A DNA stretch of 64,000 nt, from contig JAIOPV010000109.1 of NCBI GenBank assembly GCA_021413735.1, forward strand, positions 1 to 64,000. Reading direction: 5' to 3'. This document shows positions 51,861-60,045 of the stretch, piece by piece; the stretch's first letter is position 1, and every line of letters starts with the position of its first letter. The position numbers and the translations under genes are program-made. This DNA comes from Planctomycetota bacterium (GTDB lineage: Bacteria > Planctomycetota > Planctomycetia > Gemmatales > Gemmataceae). Below the pieces are notes generated by a model. The model worked only from the letters and a program-made list of their open reading frames with translations, searched no databases and was not told the origin of the DNA.

Positions 51861-52911
51861 CGCTGAGTTCGCACGCAACTCGCTTTTCCGGAAGCAACCC
51901 CGCCGGTCGGAACCGCATCATCAAGATCAGCACCATCCCGAAGATGGAGAGCTTCCACCCGCTGACCTTCAGGTAATTCGAGCCGCCGGTGCCGATCTGC
52001 TCCTGAATCAGGTTATCCAGCATGTTCGTGGCTATGCGGTCGAACCCCATGAGTAGGAAGACGCCAAGCAGCACCCCGGGCCGGTTGCCGAGTCCGCCAA
52101 GAATCACGCAGCAGACCATAATCATCGACAGCGTGAAGTCGTATCCCTGCGGGTTGCCGGTCGTGCGGAGGGCCATCGCATAGAACGCACCCGCCAACCC
52201 CGCCAGCCCCGCACCAATCGCGATCGCCGATAGCTTGAGGCGGGCCGGGTTCAGCCCCATGCACGAAGCCGCGAGTTCGTCTTCCCGCAACGCGATCCAC
52301 GCGCGCCCGAGCCGAGAGCGTTCCAGATTCCGCAGGAACACCATCACCATTCCGAGCGTGCCCAGCGCGAGGAAGTACAGGTACGGGTACTTGTACCACC
52401 GCACGCCCCACTCGGAATTCACCTTCAGAGAACTCAAGTCGACGTCTTCCGCGACGCCCGGAATCGGTCCGGCCTCGATCGGGTTCAACCCCTTCGTTCC
52501 CTCGGTGATTGCGTCGAGGTTGCGTATGGCGTAAAGCGTGATGAGCCCGAATCCGAGTGTCACGAGCGCGAGATAATCCCCACGCAGTCGCAGGATGGGT
52601 GCGGTGGTGACGACCCCAACGAAGGCCGCGAGAAGGGTTGCGGCAATGGCTGCGACCAGGAAGCTCTGTTGAAACGGGAAGAACGGCACGGTTAGGATGC
52701 CAACGGTGTACGCCCCGATGCCGAAGAACGCGGCGATGCCGAGATGCAACAGGCCGGTGTAACCGATGACGACGTTCAAACCCAGCGCAAGAATCGCGTA
52801 GATGAACAAGATGGTGAACTGCTCACCGCGGTTGGCCTCGGCAAACGGAAGAAACGGGTAGATGGCCAGCAGCGCGAACAGGGCGGGAACCCACGACCGG
52901 AGCGAAGTCAT
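51805..52911 (-). CDS. livM: Branched-chain amino-acid ABC transporter permease LivM
   Basis: A 368-aa inner-membrane permease with about nine hydrophobic helices. Family segments include LGLNVVIGYTGLLHLGIAAFFGIGAY, LRGDYLALVTLGFGLI, LGRAWIALREDELAA and the C-terminal MRFRPAGLLP. A periplasmic loop (EAGPIPGVAEDVDLSSLKVN) is typical. The tail beyond PEKRVACELSEG is coded by a G-rich stretch that can pair with the livG leader. Its ATG overlaps the livH stop (ATGA). Confidence 0.93.
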   Translation of the reverse strand: MTSLRSWVPALFALLAIYPFLPFAEANRGEQFTILFIYAILALGLNVVIGYTGLLHLGIAAFFGIGAYTVGILTVPFFPFQQSFLVAAIAATLLAAFVGVVTTAPILRLRGDYLALVTLGFGLITLYAIRNLDAITEGTKGLNPIEAGPIPGVAEDVDLSSLKVNSEWGVRWYKYPYLYFLALGTLGMVMVFLRNLERSRLGRAWIALREDELAASCMGLNPARLKLSAIAIGAGLAGLAGAFYAMALRTTGNPQGYDFTLSMIMVCCVILGGLGNRPGVLLGVFLLMGFDRIATNMLDNLIQEQIGTGGSNYLKVSGWKLSIFGMVLILMMRFRPAGLLPEKRVACELSEGVGERGEETVNTKPGTG

Positions 52912-53858
52912 ACCTTCTCCCTGATACGGGCACCGAGCAGACCCGTCGGTCGGAACAACAGCACGAGAATCAGGATTCCGAAGATCAGTGCTTCGCTCCA
53001 CTTCGCCCCGACGTAGGCCTTGCCGAGTTCACCGACCACGCCAATCACAAGACCGCCCAGCACCGCACCGGGGATGTTTCCGATGCCGCCCAGCACAGCC
53101 GCCGTGAACGCGTACAGCCCGTTCTGAAAGCCCATCTGATACTCGACCGCCTTGATGTACAGCCCATACACCACCGACGCGACACCAGCCAACGCCCCGC
53201 CGATGGCGAACGTCACGGCAATCACGCGGTCAACGTTGATGCCCATGAGCTGCGCCGCGGTCGGGTTCTGAGCTGTCGCCCGCATGGCTTTTCCGAGCGA
53301 AGTGAACTTTACGAACAGCGTCAGGGCGATCATCGCGGGGATGGTCACGCCAATCACCATGACGTCTTTCCAGGTGACCACAACGCCGGTGTCGGGAGTG
53401 AGGTTGGTGTCTGGGATCAAGTCGGGGAATTTAACAGGTGTCGCGCCCATCCAGAAGAGACCGACGTTCATGAAGATGAAGCTCACCCCGATTGCGGACA
53501 CGATGACCGTCAGTTTGGGGGAACTTCGGAGAGGCTTGTAGATCACGCGATCGGTGGCGACGTTCAAGGCAGCACAGGCGAGGGGAGTCACCAAAAGCAT
53601 CACGAAAAGTAGCCCGATCACCGCCCCGGCACTGTTCGCGTCGCCGACAACATACCGCAACCACCACGCGGACAGTTGCAACGCCAGAAACGACCCGAGC
53701 ATGAACAGGTCGCCGTGCGCGAAGTTAATGAGCTCGATGATCCCGTAGACCATCGTGTAGCCGAGTGCGATGAGGGCGTAGAGCGATCCGAGGACAAGCC
53801 CGAGGAGCAAGAACTGCCCGAACTGGGCCGTTTCGGACTGAGCGAACAACTCAAGCAT
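52908..53858 (-). CDS. livH: Branched-chain amino-acid ABC transporter permease LivH
   Basis: A 316-aa permease, about eight helices. Family segments: LGSLYALIALGYTMVYGIIELINFAHGDLFMLG, MRATAQNPTAAQLMGINVDRVI, VYGLYIKAVEYQMGFQNGLYAFTAAVLGGIGNIPGAVLGG and LLFRPTGLLG. The ATG at 53858 is used; the upstream open frame runs through a palindrome. It is separated from livK by that hairpin (53875-53927). Confidence 0.94.
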   Translation of the reverse strand: MLELFAQSETAQFGQFLLLGLVLGSLYALIALGYTMVYGIIELINFAHGDLFMLGSFLALQLSAWWLRYVVGDANSAGAVIGLLFVMLLVTPLACAALNVATDRVIYKPLRSSPKLTVIVSAIGVSFIFMNVGLFWMGATPVKFPDLIPDTNLTPDTGVVVTWKDVMVIGVTIPAMIALTLFVKFTSLGKAMRATAQNPTAAQLMGINVDRVIAVTFAIGGALAGVASVVYGLYIKAVEYQMGFQNGLYAFTAAVLGGIGNIPGAVLGGLVIGVVGELGKAYVGAKWSEALIFGILILVLLFRPTGLLGARIREKV

Positions 53859-53874
53859 CGGCCCCCCTCGAGAA

Positions 53875-53927
53875 TTTTCGCCGCTCGCGGCGTTGCCAAT
53901 TGAGTGCAACGCCGCGAGCGGCGAAAA
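53875..53927. repeat. REP-like hairpin between livK and livH
   Basis: Twenty-two-bp perfect arms (53875-53896 and 53906-53927, ttttcgccgctcgcggcg...) with a 9-nt loop caattgagt. It belongs to the same family as 38804 and 59438. It lies between the stop of livK and the start of livH inside the operon. Confidence 0.88.
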
Positions 53928-53938
53928 CCAAGAATCCC

Positions 53939-55201
53939 TTATGAACGCGGGACAGGCGAGAACTTCCCATCAACGATCTTGCTGATGGTGAGGTCTTGGA
54001 GAGTCGTGTCGCCGTCGTTGTTGAAGCTCCATTTACCGAGTACGCCCTTGTCGAAGTCCTTCGTTTCGAGGACAGTCTTGAGGAGGGCTGCACGATCCTT
54101 CGTGCCGACCTTCTTCACCGCTTCGAGGAACACCTTGGCGGCTTCGTAGCCGTAGAGTGCGTAGGCTTCAGGATCGTTCTTGTACTTCTCCTTGTACTTC
54201 TTCACGAAATCCCCACCGGGGCCGCTCGTCAACTGGCTCGGGTCTTTGCTGCCGATAGTGGCATAGCAGGTAAGCGTCTTGAACGTGTCGGCGCCGGCCC
54301 CGTCGATGAACGCCTTCTCGTAGCAGCCGTCCGGAACGACCAGCGGACAGTTCAGGCCCAACCCCTTCATGTCGATCGCAATCTGCGGCGCACCGCTCTG
54401 ACTCGTCGCTCCGAGGTAGAGCACATCGGGCTTCAGAGGCATGATTCCGCGAATCGTCGCCTGGTAGTTGCTCTGTTTCGGGACGATGTTCTCGTGACCC
54501 AGAACCTTGATTCCAAGTTCGTCGCACTTCTTGTGGAACAGGCCAGCGATGCCCGCACCGTAGAGCTCCTTGTCGTCGAGGATGTAAACGGTCTTCGCCT
54601 TCAGAACCTTCGCCACGAACTCGGCGGTCAATGGGCCTTGTGTGTCGTCGGTCGGGCAAACGCGGCAGAACGTGATCTTCCCAGACTTGCGGTAGATGTC
54701 GGGTTCGCCGTTGTCGAGTCCCGGGACTTTCTTGGTGAGACCAGGCCAGGTTGCGGCTGGCGAGATTTGGAGCAATCCTGCTTCGTTCAGCAGCGGCATG
54801 GAGACCTTCGCGGCCCCCGAGTTATACGGCCCGATAAACACCATCACGTCTTTGTCGTTGGCCGCTTCGCGAGCGTTGTCGGCTTCTTTGCCCGCGTCCC
54901 ATTGCCCCTGGGCGGCAGTCGCGTCGTCCATGTCCTGATGATGAATCTTCATCCCGGCGATTTCACCGTTGTAATCGTCAATCGCCATCTTGATGCCGTT
55001 GACGATAGTATCCGTCTGCCCTTGGGCACTGCCCGTACGAGGCAAACTGGAAGCGATCTTCAGGACGTTCTCTTTCTTGCCGCAACCGCTGGTGAGAAGG
55101 AGCCCACCAGCGGCAACCGCGCCGACTCCGCCACCCGCGACGGAAAGAAACTTGCGACGATCCACGATGAACTCCCGGTTGTATTGTGCGAAGGGAATCA
55201 T
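53939..55201 (-). CDS. livK: Branched-chain amino-acid ABC transporter substrate-binding lipoprotein
   Basis: A 420-aa periplasmic-binding protein of the type I (LivJ/LivK) fold. It has a Tat-type lipoprotein signal: VDRRKFLSVAGGGVGAVAAGG, with lipobox LLLTSGC (Cys about 44). Ligand-binding-protein segments are SLPRTGSAQGQTDTIVNGIK, VMVFIGPYNSGAAKVSMPLLNEAG, TVYILDDKELYGAGIAGLFHKK and PDVLYLGATSQSG. It heads the liv operon; a hairpin follows it. ATG 55201 is chosen; an internal GTG near 55168 would also leave a full Tat signal. Which amino acids or amides it binds is unknown. Confidence 0.93.
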   Translation of the reverse strand: MIPFAQYNREFIVDRRKFLSVAGGGVGAVAAGGLLLTSGCGKKENVLKIASSLPRTGSAQGQTDTIVNGIKMAIDDYNGEIAGMKIHHQDMDDATAAQGQWDAGKEADNAREAANDKDVMVFIGPYNSGAAKVSMPLLNEAGLLQISPAATWPGLTKKVPGLDNGEPDIYRKSGKITFCRVCPTDDTQGPLTAEFVAKVLKAKTVYILDDKELYGAGIAGLFHKKCDELGIKVLGHENIVPKQSNYQATIRGIMPLKPDVLYLGATSQSGAPQIAIDMKGLGLNCPLVVPDGCYEKAFIDGAGADTFKTLTCYATIGSKDPSQLTSGPGGDFVKKYKEKYKNDPEAYALYGYEAAKVFLEAVKKVGTKDRAALLKTVLETKDFDKGVLGKWSFNNDGDTTLQDLTISKIVDGKFSPVPRS

Positions 55202-55277
55202 TCCGAATTTAGGGGCAAACGCTGCCCACGTCAACGATGCGATCCCCAAGCTGCCTCGCTTATTCCCCGGGAGCAGT

Positions 55278-56423
55278 TTACGCGACCCGCCGCACAACCT
55301 TCTGTCCGGTCACCGCGTCGAGATACTCGAACAGTTCCGCCTCGAAACGATCCTTCCGGAATCGCACCGCCTGCCGACGCGCTGCCTTGGGGTCGAACCG
55401 ATCCGCGTTTCGCTCGAATTCCTCGATGGCTTCGACCACCGCATCCGGGGTTTGCTCCGAAAAGAACACGCCCGTCGCGTTCGCACCGTCGCCCAGCGGC
55501 CGAACCGTTTCCGTCAAGCCGCCGCGACCATAGCCGATCACCGGGCACCCACACGCATGGGCTTCCAGGGGAACAATGCCGAAGTCTTCTTCGCCTGGGA
55601 AAAGCAACGCCTTTGCACGCCGCAGATGGTCGCGAATCACCTCGTCCGATTGCCAGCCGAGGAAGGTCGTGTTCGCGTTCGCGTGAGCCTTCAGTTTCGC
55701 CGCGTTCTGGCCGCTGCCGATCACGATGAGCTTCCGACCAAGTTTGCGGCACGCGTCCACGGCCAGATCGAACCGTTTGTACGGTGCCAGCGCCGAAACC
55801 ACGAGATAAAAGTCTTCGCGTGGCTCGTTCGAGGGTTTGTAGAAGTCGGTGTCCACGGGCGGATAAATGACGTCGGCGTCGCGGTTGTAGCAGTCGCGGA
55901 TGCGGTCGCGGACGGTGTTACTGATGGCGACGAAATGCGTGACGCGGTCGGCGGTGCGGCGATCCCAGTCACGGATTCGCGAGAGCAGCAGGTCGATGGC
56001 CTTCGCTTTCAGGCCGCCGATCAGCCCATTTTTCGCGAAGTACGAATCCTTCATGTGCCAGGCGTACCGCATCGGCGTGAAGCAGTAACAGACGTGCGGA
56101 ACACCCTTCGGCGGGCGAACCGACTTCGCGACGGCATGACTCAGGCTCACGACGAGATCGACGTCGGTGACTCGCCAGCCAGCCGCGAACGGCATCAGCG
56201 GCAGGAGATAACGGTAATAGCGTTCGACCTTCGGCAAGCGATTTAGCACGCTCGGCTGAAGCCGCGTCTGCTCAATAATGGGAGAAACGCTTCCGGGCTT
56301 GTGCAGAAGTGTGAGCAACCGGCTCGCGGGCCATCGCTGACAGAGCGGTTCGAGACATTTCTCGCCGCCTCGCATACCCGTCAGCCAGTCGTGAACCAAC
56401 ACCACGCGTTCGCCGGCATCCAT
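55278..56423 (-). CDS. Glycosyltransferase family 4 protein
   Basis: A 381-aa GT-B enzyme. It opens VVLVHDWLTGMRGGEKCLE (donor loop), with FTPMRYAWHMKDSYF and VYPPVDTDFY-like VIYPPVDTDFYKP in the middle. The C-lobe catalytic segment is LFPGEEDFGIVPLEAHACGCPVIGYGRGGLTE, typical of GT4. It probably adds a sugar to a polysaccharide or lipid. No other envelope genes are adjacent. ATG 56423 is preferred to the upstream open frame. Confidence 0.9.
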   Translation of the reverse strand: MDAGERVVLVHDWLTGMRGGEKCLEPLCQRWPASRLLTLLHKPGSVSPIIEQTRLQPSVLNRLPKVERYYRYLLPLMPFAAGWRVTDVDLVVSLSHAVAKSVRPPKGVPHVCYCFTPMRYAWHMKDSYFAKNGLIGGLKAKAIDLLLSRIRDWDRRTADRVTHFVAISNTVRDRIRDCYNRDADVIYPPVDTDFYKPSNEPREDFYLVVSALAPYKRFDLAVDACRKLGRKLIVIGSGQNAAKLKAHANANTTFLGWQSDEVIRDHLRRAKALLFPGEEDFGIVPLEAHACGCPVIGYGRGGLTETVRPLGDGANATGVFFSEQTPDAVVEAIEEFERNADRFDPKAARRQAVRFRKDRFEAELFEYLDAVTGQKVVRRVA

Positions 56424-56678
56424 GCCATGCTCCTTCGCGGAACCCCGTGAAAGGGTCCAGGGGTGCGGAGTGTAACGACTTTGGGGGATACGTGAAAGGG
56501 ATACCTGTCGAGAAATCCGTGAATCCTGGGGCTTGGATTGCCCCACACAGTTGCCAAGTGTAAGCTAAACCTAATTAGACGCAGCTCGCGCCCCGCGATA
56601 ACCATTATCCTGTGGCATCCGGACGCACTCAGTTGAGTCGACGGTTCCGCTCACGTCGCGAGTTCGGGGATCGATCTT

Positions 56679-57434
56679 ATGGCATTCACGCTGAACATCG
56701 GCAAGTGCAGCTTGCTTGGCAACTATCGCGAAAACAACGAAGACTCAATCGACGTGAAGGCTTTCCCGGACCTCACGGTGACGATTGTCGCCGACGGTAT
56801 GGGTGGGCAGGCAGCCGGTGAAATCGCCAGTAAACGGGCGGTTGAAATTATCCCGGCGGTCTTGCGGAAAACGTTGGCACCGAGTCTGAACGGAGAAGCG
56901 GTCAAAACCGCGACTCGGCGGGCGATTGTGCAGGCGAACGAAGAAATCATGGCGATGGGTGCCCTCGACAAAGACATGAAGAACATGGGCACGACCGTCG
57001 TGCTCGCGCTCTTCCGGAAGGGTGGCGAGGTGTACGTCGCGGGTGTAGGCGATAGCCGTGGTTATCTGGTGCGGAACAAGAAGATTCAGCAACTCACCGT
57101 CGATCACTCACTCGCACAGGCGTTGGTCGAAGCGAAAACCATCACGCCGGCCGAGGCGAAGGATCACCGCTTCAAGAACGTGCTGTGGAAGTACCTCGGC
57201 AGCAAGGAAGTCGGCGAAGGGCCGGAAGTGTCAGTCGTTTCCGTGCAGTCCGGCGACCGTTTCCTGCTCTGCACCGACGGTTTGACGGGTGTGGTTCCTG
57301 ACGAACAACTCGCATCCGAGATCGCGGCAGCCGAGGACATGCAGGCGTTGGCGGAAGGTCTTGGGCAGCTCGCGCTCACCCAAGGCTCCCGCGACAACGT
57401 CTCGTGCATCGTGTTTGAAGTGATCGAGGGCTGA
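56679..57434 (+). CDS. PP2C-type Ser/Thr protein phosphatase
   Basis: A 251-aa metal-dependent phosphatase. PPM motifs are visible: GNYRENNEDSI (Arg and Asp), VTIVADGMGGQAAGE, NMGTTVVLALF, VAGVGDSRGYLVRN, LLCTDGLTGVVPDEQL and QGSRDNVSCIVFEV. It likely reverses phosphorylation by Hanks-type kinases such as the two encoded in this window. It is divergent from the glycosyltransferase across a 255-bp gap, in which nothing was recognised beyond an AT-rich stretch near 56560. Its stop is 3 bp from the convergent SDR stop. Confidence 0.92.
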   Translation: MAFTLNIGKCSLLGNYRENNEDSIDVKAFPDLTVTIVADGMGGQAAGEIASKRAVEIIPAVLRKTLAPSLNGEAVKTATRRAIVQANEEIMAMGALDKDMKNMGTTVVLALFRKGGEVYVAGVGDSRGYLVRNKKIQQLTVDHSLAQALVEAKTITPAEAKDHRFKNVLWKYLGSKEVGEGPEVSVVSVQSGDRFLLCTDGLTGVVPDEQLASEIAAAEDMQALAEGLGQLALTQGSRDNVSCIVFEVIEG

Positions 57435-57437
57435 TGG

Positions 57438-58172
57438 TTACCAGTACAGTTGTGCCGTCGGCTTGATGACCAGCTCCGGCACCGACACCCGTGGCGGCAA
57501 CGTCGCCACGAAGAACACTGCTTCCGCCACATCTTCCGCCTTCAGAATCACCGCTCGTTGTTCCTCCGAAACCGGTCGCGGTCGCGCTGCCAGAATCGGC
57601 GTGTCGATCTCGCCCGGATAAACATTGCTCACCCGGACACCGCTGTCTTTCTCTTCGCCAGCCAGCACCAATCCGAGCGCTCCCATGCCGAACTTCGCCG
57701 CGACATAAGCCGCGCCGCCGAGTGGATTCGCACGCTTCCCGGCCACCGAAACCACGTTCACGATGACGCCGTCCTTGCGGTCGAACATCTGCTGGAGTAC
57801 GGCCTTCGTGCAGTAGAACGCACCGTCGAGATTCGTGCGGATCATCATGTCCCACGATTCAGGGGTGAGTTCTCGCAGCGTGCGGTCCTTGATGTTGGTG
57901 CCCGCGTTGTTCACGAGGATATCAACCCGTCCGAAGGCTTTCGTGGCAGCGGCGATTAACGCCGAACACTGTTCGGCCTTGGTGACATCCGTGGGAACTG
58001 CAATCAGTTTGTCGCCAGCCTTGAGTTCAGCCACGACGGCGGCGAGTTTGGCTGCGTCACGCCCGGCGATGACGACCTTCGCGCCTTCCTTCAGGAACAG
58101 CGCTGCGGTCGCTTTGCCGACGCCGGACCCGCCTCCGGTGATGACCGCTACCTTGTCTGCAAGTTTCGACAT
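57438..58172 (-). CDS. Short-chain dehydrogenase/reductase (SDR)
   Basis: A 244-aa classical SDR. The cofactor motif is VAVITGGGSGVGKATA; the NNAG motif is DILVNNAGTNI; the active site is Ser in VVSVAGKR with YxxxK in AAYVAAKFG. AGRDAAKL at the end of strand 2 suggests NADP preference. PGEIDTPIL follows. The substrate is unknown. It is convergent with the PP2C gene. Confidence 0.9.
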   Translation of the reverse strand: MSKLADKVAVITGGGSGVGKATAALFLKEGAKVVIAGRDAAKLAAVVAELKAGDKLIAVPTDVTKAEQCSALIAAATKAFGRVDILVNNAGTNIKDRTLRELTPESWDMMIRTNLDGAFYCTKAVLQQMFDRKDGVIVNVVSVAGKRANPLGGAAYVAAKFGMGALGLVLAGEEKDSGVRVSNVYPGEIDTPILAARPRPVSEEQRAVILKAEDVAEAVFFVATLPPRVSVPELVIKPTAQLYW

Positions 58173-58304
58173 AATTGGTGCCTCACGCGGTCCCGTTGGG
58201 ACCGCCGCTATTGCTTGGCCTTTGGTGTGTGAACCCTGTTCGCTATGCTACTGTCTAACTGATTGGGTGGCAGACGCCCGGCGACTTCACAAAGGACGAT
58301 TCCC

Positions 58305-59430
58305 ATGAACGCAGACCTCCGACGGCGAACCGACGAGCTGTGCGCCCGACTCACCCAGCTACGGGACTCTCTTTGACTTGCCTGGCAAAACCGCATACCG
58401 CAACTCACTCGAAGCCAAGCAAAGCGAACCCGACTTCTGGACGAATCAGGAGAAGGCCAAGGGCATCATCGCGCAGATCAAGGTCGCGAACTCACTGGTG
58501 AAGCCGTTCGAGGAACTCACTGCCGCAACCACCGAAATCAAGGCGATGGCGGAGTTAGCTGAGGAAGATGCTTCCTTTGAAGCCGAGATCGAACCGGTCT
58601 TGTCGAAGGCCGAGACGCAGTACGAAGCGTTCGAGCTTCAGACGATGATGAGCGGCAAGCACGACTCGGCGACGGCAATCGTGTCGATCAAACCTGGCGC
58701 TGGCGGCACCGACGCTTGCGACTGGGCGAACATCCTGTTCCGGGCGTACTCGCGCTGGGCACAGCGGCACGGTTTCGACATTCCGAAAGATGAGATCGAC
58801 CTCGAACCGAACCTCGAAGCGGGTATCGCGTCGGTGTCGTTCAAGATCGTCGGGCCATACGCCTACGGTTACATGCAAAGCGAAATCGGCGTCCACCGAC
58901 TCGTTCGCATGAGTCCGTTCGGCTCCGGCGACACTCGCCAGACGTCATTCGCCGCGGTGGATGTGTTGCCGGAACTGCCCGACGACATCGAGATCATCAT
59001 CAAGGACACCGACCTCGAATGGCAGCACTTCAGCACGGGCGGCCCTGGTGGGCAGCACCAGAACAAGACGCAATCGGGGGCGCGCTGTATCCACAAGCCG
59101 ACGGGCATTCGCGCCGAGAGCCGCGTCGATAAGAGCCAGCACAAGAACAAGGACAACGCCTTGAAATTGCTGAAGGCTCGACTCTACGCGATCGAGGAAC
59201 AGAAGCGGATTGGCGACACGGTGAAGGCTTACGACGCGAAGGGCGAAATCGCGTTTGGCTCGCAGATTCGCAGCTACATCATGCAGCCGTACACGTTGGT
59301 GCGGGAGGAACGCGAAGGGATCGACGTGAAGACGCCGGCCATCAACGACGTGCTCGACGGTGACTTCGACCAGTTCATGCACGCCTTCTTGCGGAACAAG
59401 TCGGCCAAGCAGAACAAGACGAAGAAGTAA
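58305..59430 (+). CDS. prfB: Peptide chain release factor 2, with programmed +1 frameshift
   Basis: Release factor that recognises UAA and UGA. The reading starts at ATG 58305 (MNADLRRRTDELCARL), preceded by aaaggacg as ribosome site. It reaches CTT-TGA-C at 58371-58377, the classic RF2 recoding site; a +1 shift skips one base and continues as GAC TTG CCT through to 59430, giving about 374 aa. The second part holds the anticodon-mimicking SPF (RMSPFGSGDTRQTSF) and the peptidyl-transferase GGQ (TGGPGGQHQNKTQSGAR). The site lets RF2 autoregulate its level. A small hairpin follows 7 nt past the stop. Confidence 0.95.
58371..58377 (+). promoter_or_regulatory. prfB programmed frameshift site (CTT TGA C)
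   Basis: CTT TGA C is the canonical RF2 slippery stop; the zero frame from 58305 ends here and the +1 frame continues in register with RF2. The usual internal Shine-Dalgarno of E. coli (agggggt) is only partly matched by acgggac just upstream. Confidence 0.92.
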
Positions 59431-59437
59431 TTCTTTC

Positions 59438-59485
59438 CGCCGCTTGCGGCGTAGCACCAAATTGAGCGCTACGCCGCAAGCGGCG
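59438..59485. repeat. REP-like hairpin between prfB and tsaE
   Basis: Eighteen-bp perfect arms (59438-59455 and 59468-59485, cgccgcttgcggcgtagc) around a 12-nt loop. It is the same family as 38804 and 53875. It ends 6 bp before the tsaE ATG, so it covers the place where a ribosome-binding site would be expected. Confidence 0.88.
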
Positions 59486-59491
59486 AACCCC

Positions 59492-59956
59492 ATGATCCTC
59501 GAAATCCCTGATCTCGCGGCCACGGAAGCCTTCGGACGGCAACTCGGCGAATTGCTGTTCCCAGGGGCAGTGATTGCCCTCATCGGTCAACTCGGAGCTG
59601 GCAAGACACATCTCACGCGAGCCGTCGCCGAGGGGCTTGGCGTCAAGAATCCCGCCGCGGTGAACAGCCCCACGTTCGTGCTCATTCAGGAATACCCCGC
59701 CCGTTTACCCATCGCGCACTTCGACGCTTACCGACTCAGCGGAGCGAAGGAGTTCGCGGAACTCGGCGTCGATGAATACTTCAACGGCGACGGCGTCTGC
59801 CTCGTGGAATGGGCCGACAAGGTGGAAACGACTCTGCCCGTTGAGCATCTTCGCATCGAAATCAGCATCGTGGACGAGAACCGCCGACGGTTCAAATTGA
59901 TTGCGACGGGCGAACAATACGAGCGATTGTTGGAGAAGATTTCGTCGCCCGGATGA
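59492..59956 (+). CDS. tsaE: tRNA threonylcarbamoyladenosine biosynthesis ATPase TsaE
   Basis: A 154-aa ATPase needed for t6A modification of tRNA with TsaB/TsaD/TsaC. Walker A is GQLGAGKTHLTRAVAEGLG, followed by VNSPTFVLIQEY, LPIAHFDAYRLSG (Walker B-like) and CLVEWADKV. The length is normal. ATG 59492 is the first in-frame start after the palindrome. The stop overlaps the next ATG (ATGA at 59953), though the kinase start is more likely at 60046. Confidence 0.93.
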   Translation: MILEIPDLAATEAFGRQLGELLFPGAVIALIGQLGAGKTHLTRAVAEGLGVKNPAAVNSPTFVLIQEYPARLPIAHFDAYRLSGAKEFAELGVDEYFNGDGVCLVEWADKVETTLPVEHLRIEISIVDENRRRFKLIATGEQYERLLEKISSPG

Positions 59957-60045
59957 ACACCATTTCACCACGCTCTCGCACAAACGTCACGGTTCGTTTA
60001 GACTTGTTGAAGATTCTGCGTTGTTCCGGAGCGAGGGCATCGAGG

